A stretch of 32,177 nucleotides of DNA from Fimbriimonas sp. (GTDB lineage Bacteria > Armatimonadota > Fimbriimonadia > Fimbriimonadales > Fimbriimonadaceae), in assembly GCA_029866005.1 (NCBI GenBank), contig JARXAE010000029.1:1-32177 (forward strand). The letters run 5' to 3'. The notes beneath the pieces were generated by a model that searched no databases, had not been told where the DNA came from, and saw only the letters and a program-made list of their open reading frames with translations. Below, in pieces: positions 31,682-32,177 of this stretch. The stretch's first letter is position 1, and every line of letters starts with the position of its first letter. A program made the position numbers and the translations under genes.

Positions 31682-32177
31682 ACAGACTCTTCCTAGCTCT
31701 TGAACCCTCGTCGATCGTCCGTCGCGCGATCGCTGATTGGCAGCCAAAGCCACACGAGCGACTCGATCGGCAGGGGATGCGTTGGGCGAAGTCTGACAAG
31801 TATCACGTCACTCTTCTTTTCTTGGGCGACCTCCCGGCCGATCAAGTCGCAGAGGATACGACGAGAATCGTCAGCCAGCACAAGGCCCCGAACCTTCAAG
31901 TCAATCGAGTCACCGGCCTCCCCGACAACAAGCGCCCCGGAGTCATCGCGTTAGCCATCTCCGACTCTAGCACTTACCTGCAGCCCCTGCAAAAGGAGCT
32001 TCAAGCGGCGCTGCTCGGAACCGAAGATGTCTACACACCGCACCTTTCGCTGGCCCGCATGAAGCCCGCCAGCACAAAGCTGGGACACAAGTTGCGAGAC
32101 TACATTCACAGCGGTGAGCACCCAGACCTACTTTCGTGGATACCTGAGGCGGTCACTTTGTTCAACTCTCTTCCCGA
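31678..32177 (+). CDS. thpR: RNA 2',3'-cyclic phosphodiesterase (2H/LigT family), 3'-partial
   Basis: A 2H phosphoesterase that opens 2',3'-cyclic phosphates on RNA. The reading frame runs open for 166 codons to the window edge. Both catalytic HxT/S motifs are present: [10 protein letters not shown] (about residues 42-51) and PHLSLARMK (about 122-130). The N-terminus [10 protein letters not shown] and the closing [10 protein letters not shown] also fit the family (usually about 180-190 residues), so only the last 15-20 residues are missing. It starts in an ATGA overlap with the pseudopilin stop and is the third gene of the mfd transcript. The coupling with mfd suggests nucleic-acid maintenance, but this is inference. 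Confidence 0.92.
   Translation, partial: MNRLFLALEPSSIVRRAIADWQPKPHERLDRQGMRWAKSDKYHVTLLFLGDLPADQVAEDTTRIVSQHKAPNLQVNRVTGLPDNKRPGVIALAISDSSTYLQPLQKELQAALLGTEDVYTPHLSLARMKPASTKLGHKLRDYIHSGEHPDLLSWIPEAVTLFNSLP

Overview
The window looks like a chromosomal segment of a Gram-negative, flagellated, free-living bacterium, most likely of the Armatimonadota (Fimbriimonadia-like). This placement is inference. It rests on a DUF1559-type pseudopilin with an Ala-Phe prepilin cleavage site and a long Ile/Ala-rich helix, on an outer-membrane beta-barrel protein, on triplicated flagellin, and on housekeeping genes that are only moderately similar to textbook versions. No phage, transposon, CRISPR array, tRNA or rRNA was recognised.

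Layout. 1-2635 (+): the 3' part of hslU and an overlapping gene for an exported, possibly lysozyme-like protein. 2636-4071 (-): a beta-barrel protein and an SDR oxidoreductase. 4116-6506 (+): a low-molecular-weight phosphatase, a membrane-anchored unknown and an S41/PDZ protease. 6503-7378 (-): argB. 7414-7983 (+): a coiled-coil protein. 8036-8305 (-): an exported YHS protein. 8331-9041 (+): a metallophosphoesterase. 9013-14978 (-): an AddB-like protein, an AddA/UvrD-like helicase and a nitrilase-family hydrolase. 14998-15528 (+): a small membrane protein. 15561-18803 (-): two tandem flagellin genes. 19001-21312 (-): pfkA, a PfkB-type sugar-phosphate kinase and a glyoxalase-fold protein. 21324-22874 (+): a CBS-DUF1385 fusion and secG. 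22875-25550 (-): a glycosylasparaginase and a divergent SelB-like protein. 25838-27268 (+): a third flagellin gene. 27411-end (+): mfd, a pseudopilin and thpR, chained by ATGA overlaps.

How the region works. Gene packing is extreme. Several convergent pairs abut or interlock at their stop codons, and divergent pairs are separated by as little as 11-45 bp. Many first genes of transcription units have a TANNNT-like -10 box only 6-9 bp before the start codon and no Shine-Dalgarno sequence, which suggests widespread leaderless mRNAs. The flagellin genes are the contrast: all three have a GGAGG ribosome-binding site, long leaders and strong hairpin terminators, and share a bipartite upstream element.

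Points most worth a second look are an AddAB-like pair in which no intact nuclease motif is visible, two 25-bp bidirectional promoters with overlapping -10 boxes, flagellin copies in inverted orientation around a 7-kb segment, a SelB-like factor without its guanine-specificity motif, and a CBS-DUF1385 fusion. No fully new multi-gene system could be demonstrated from sequence alone.
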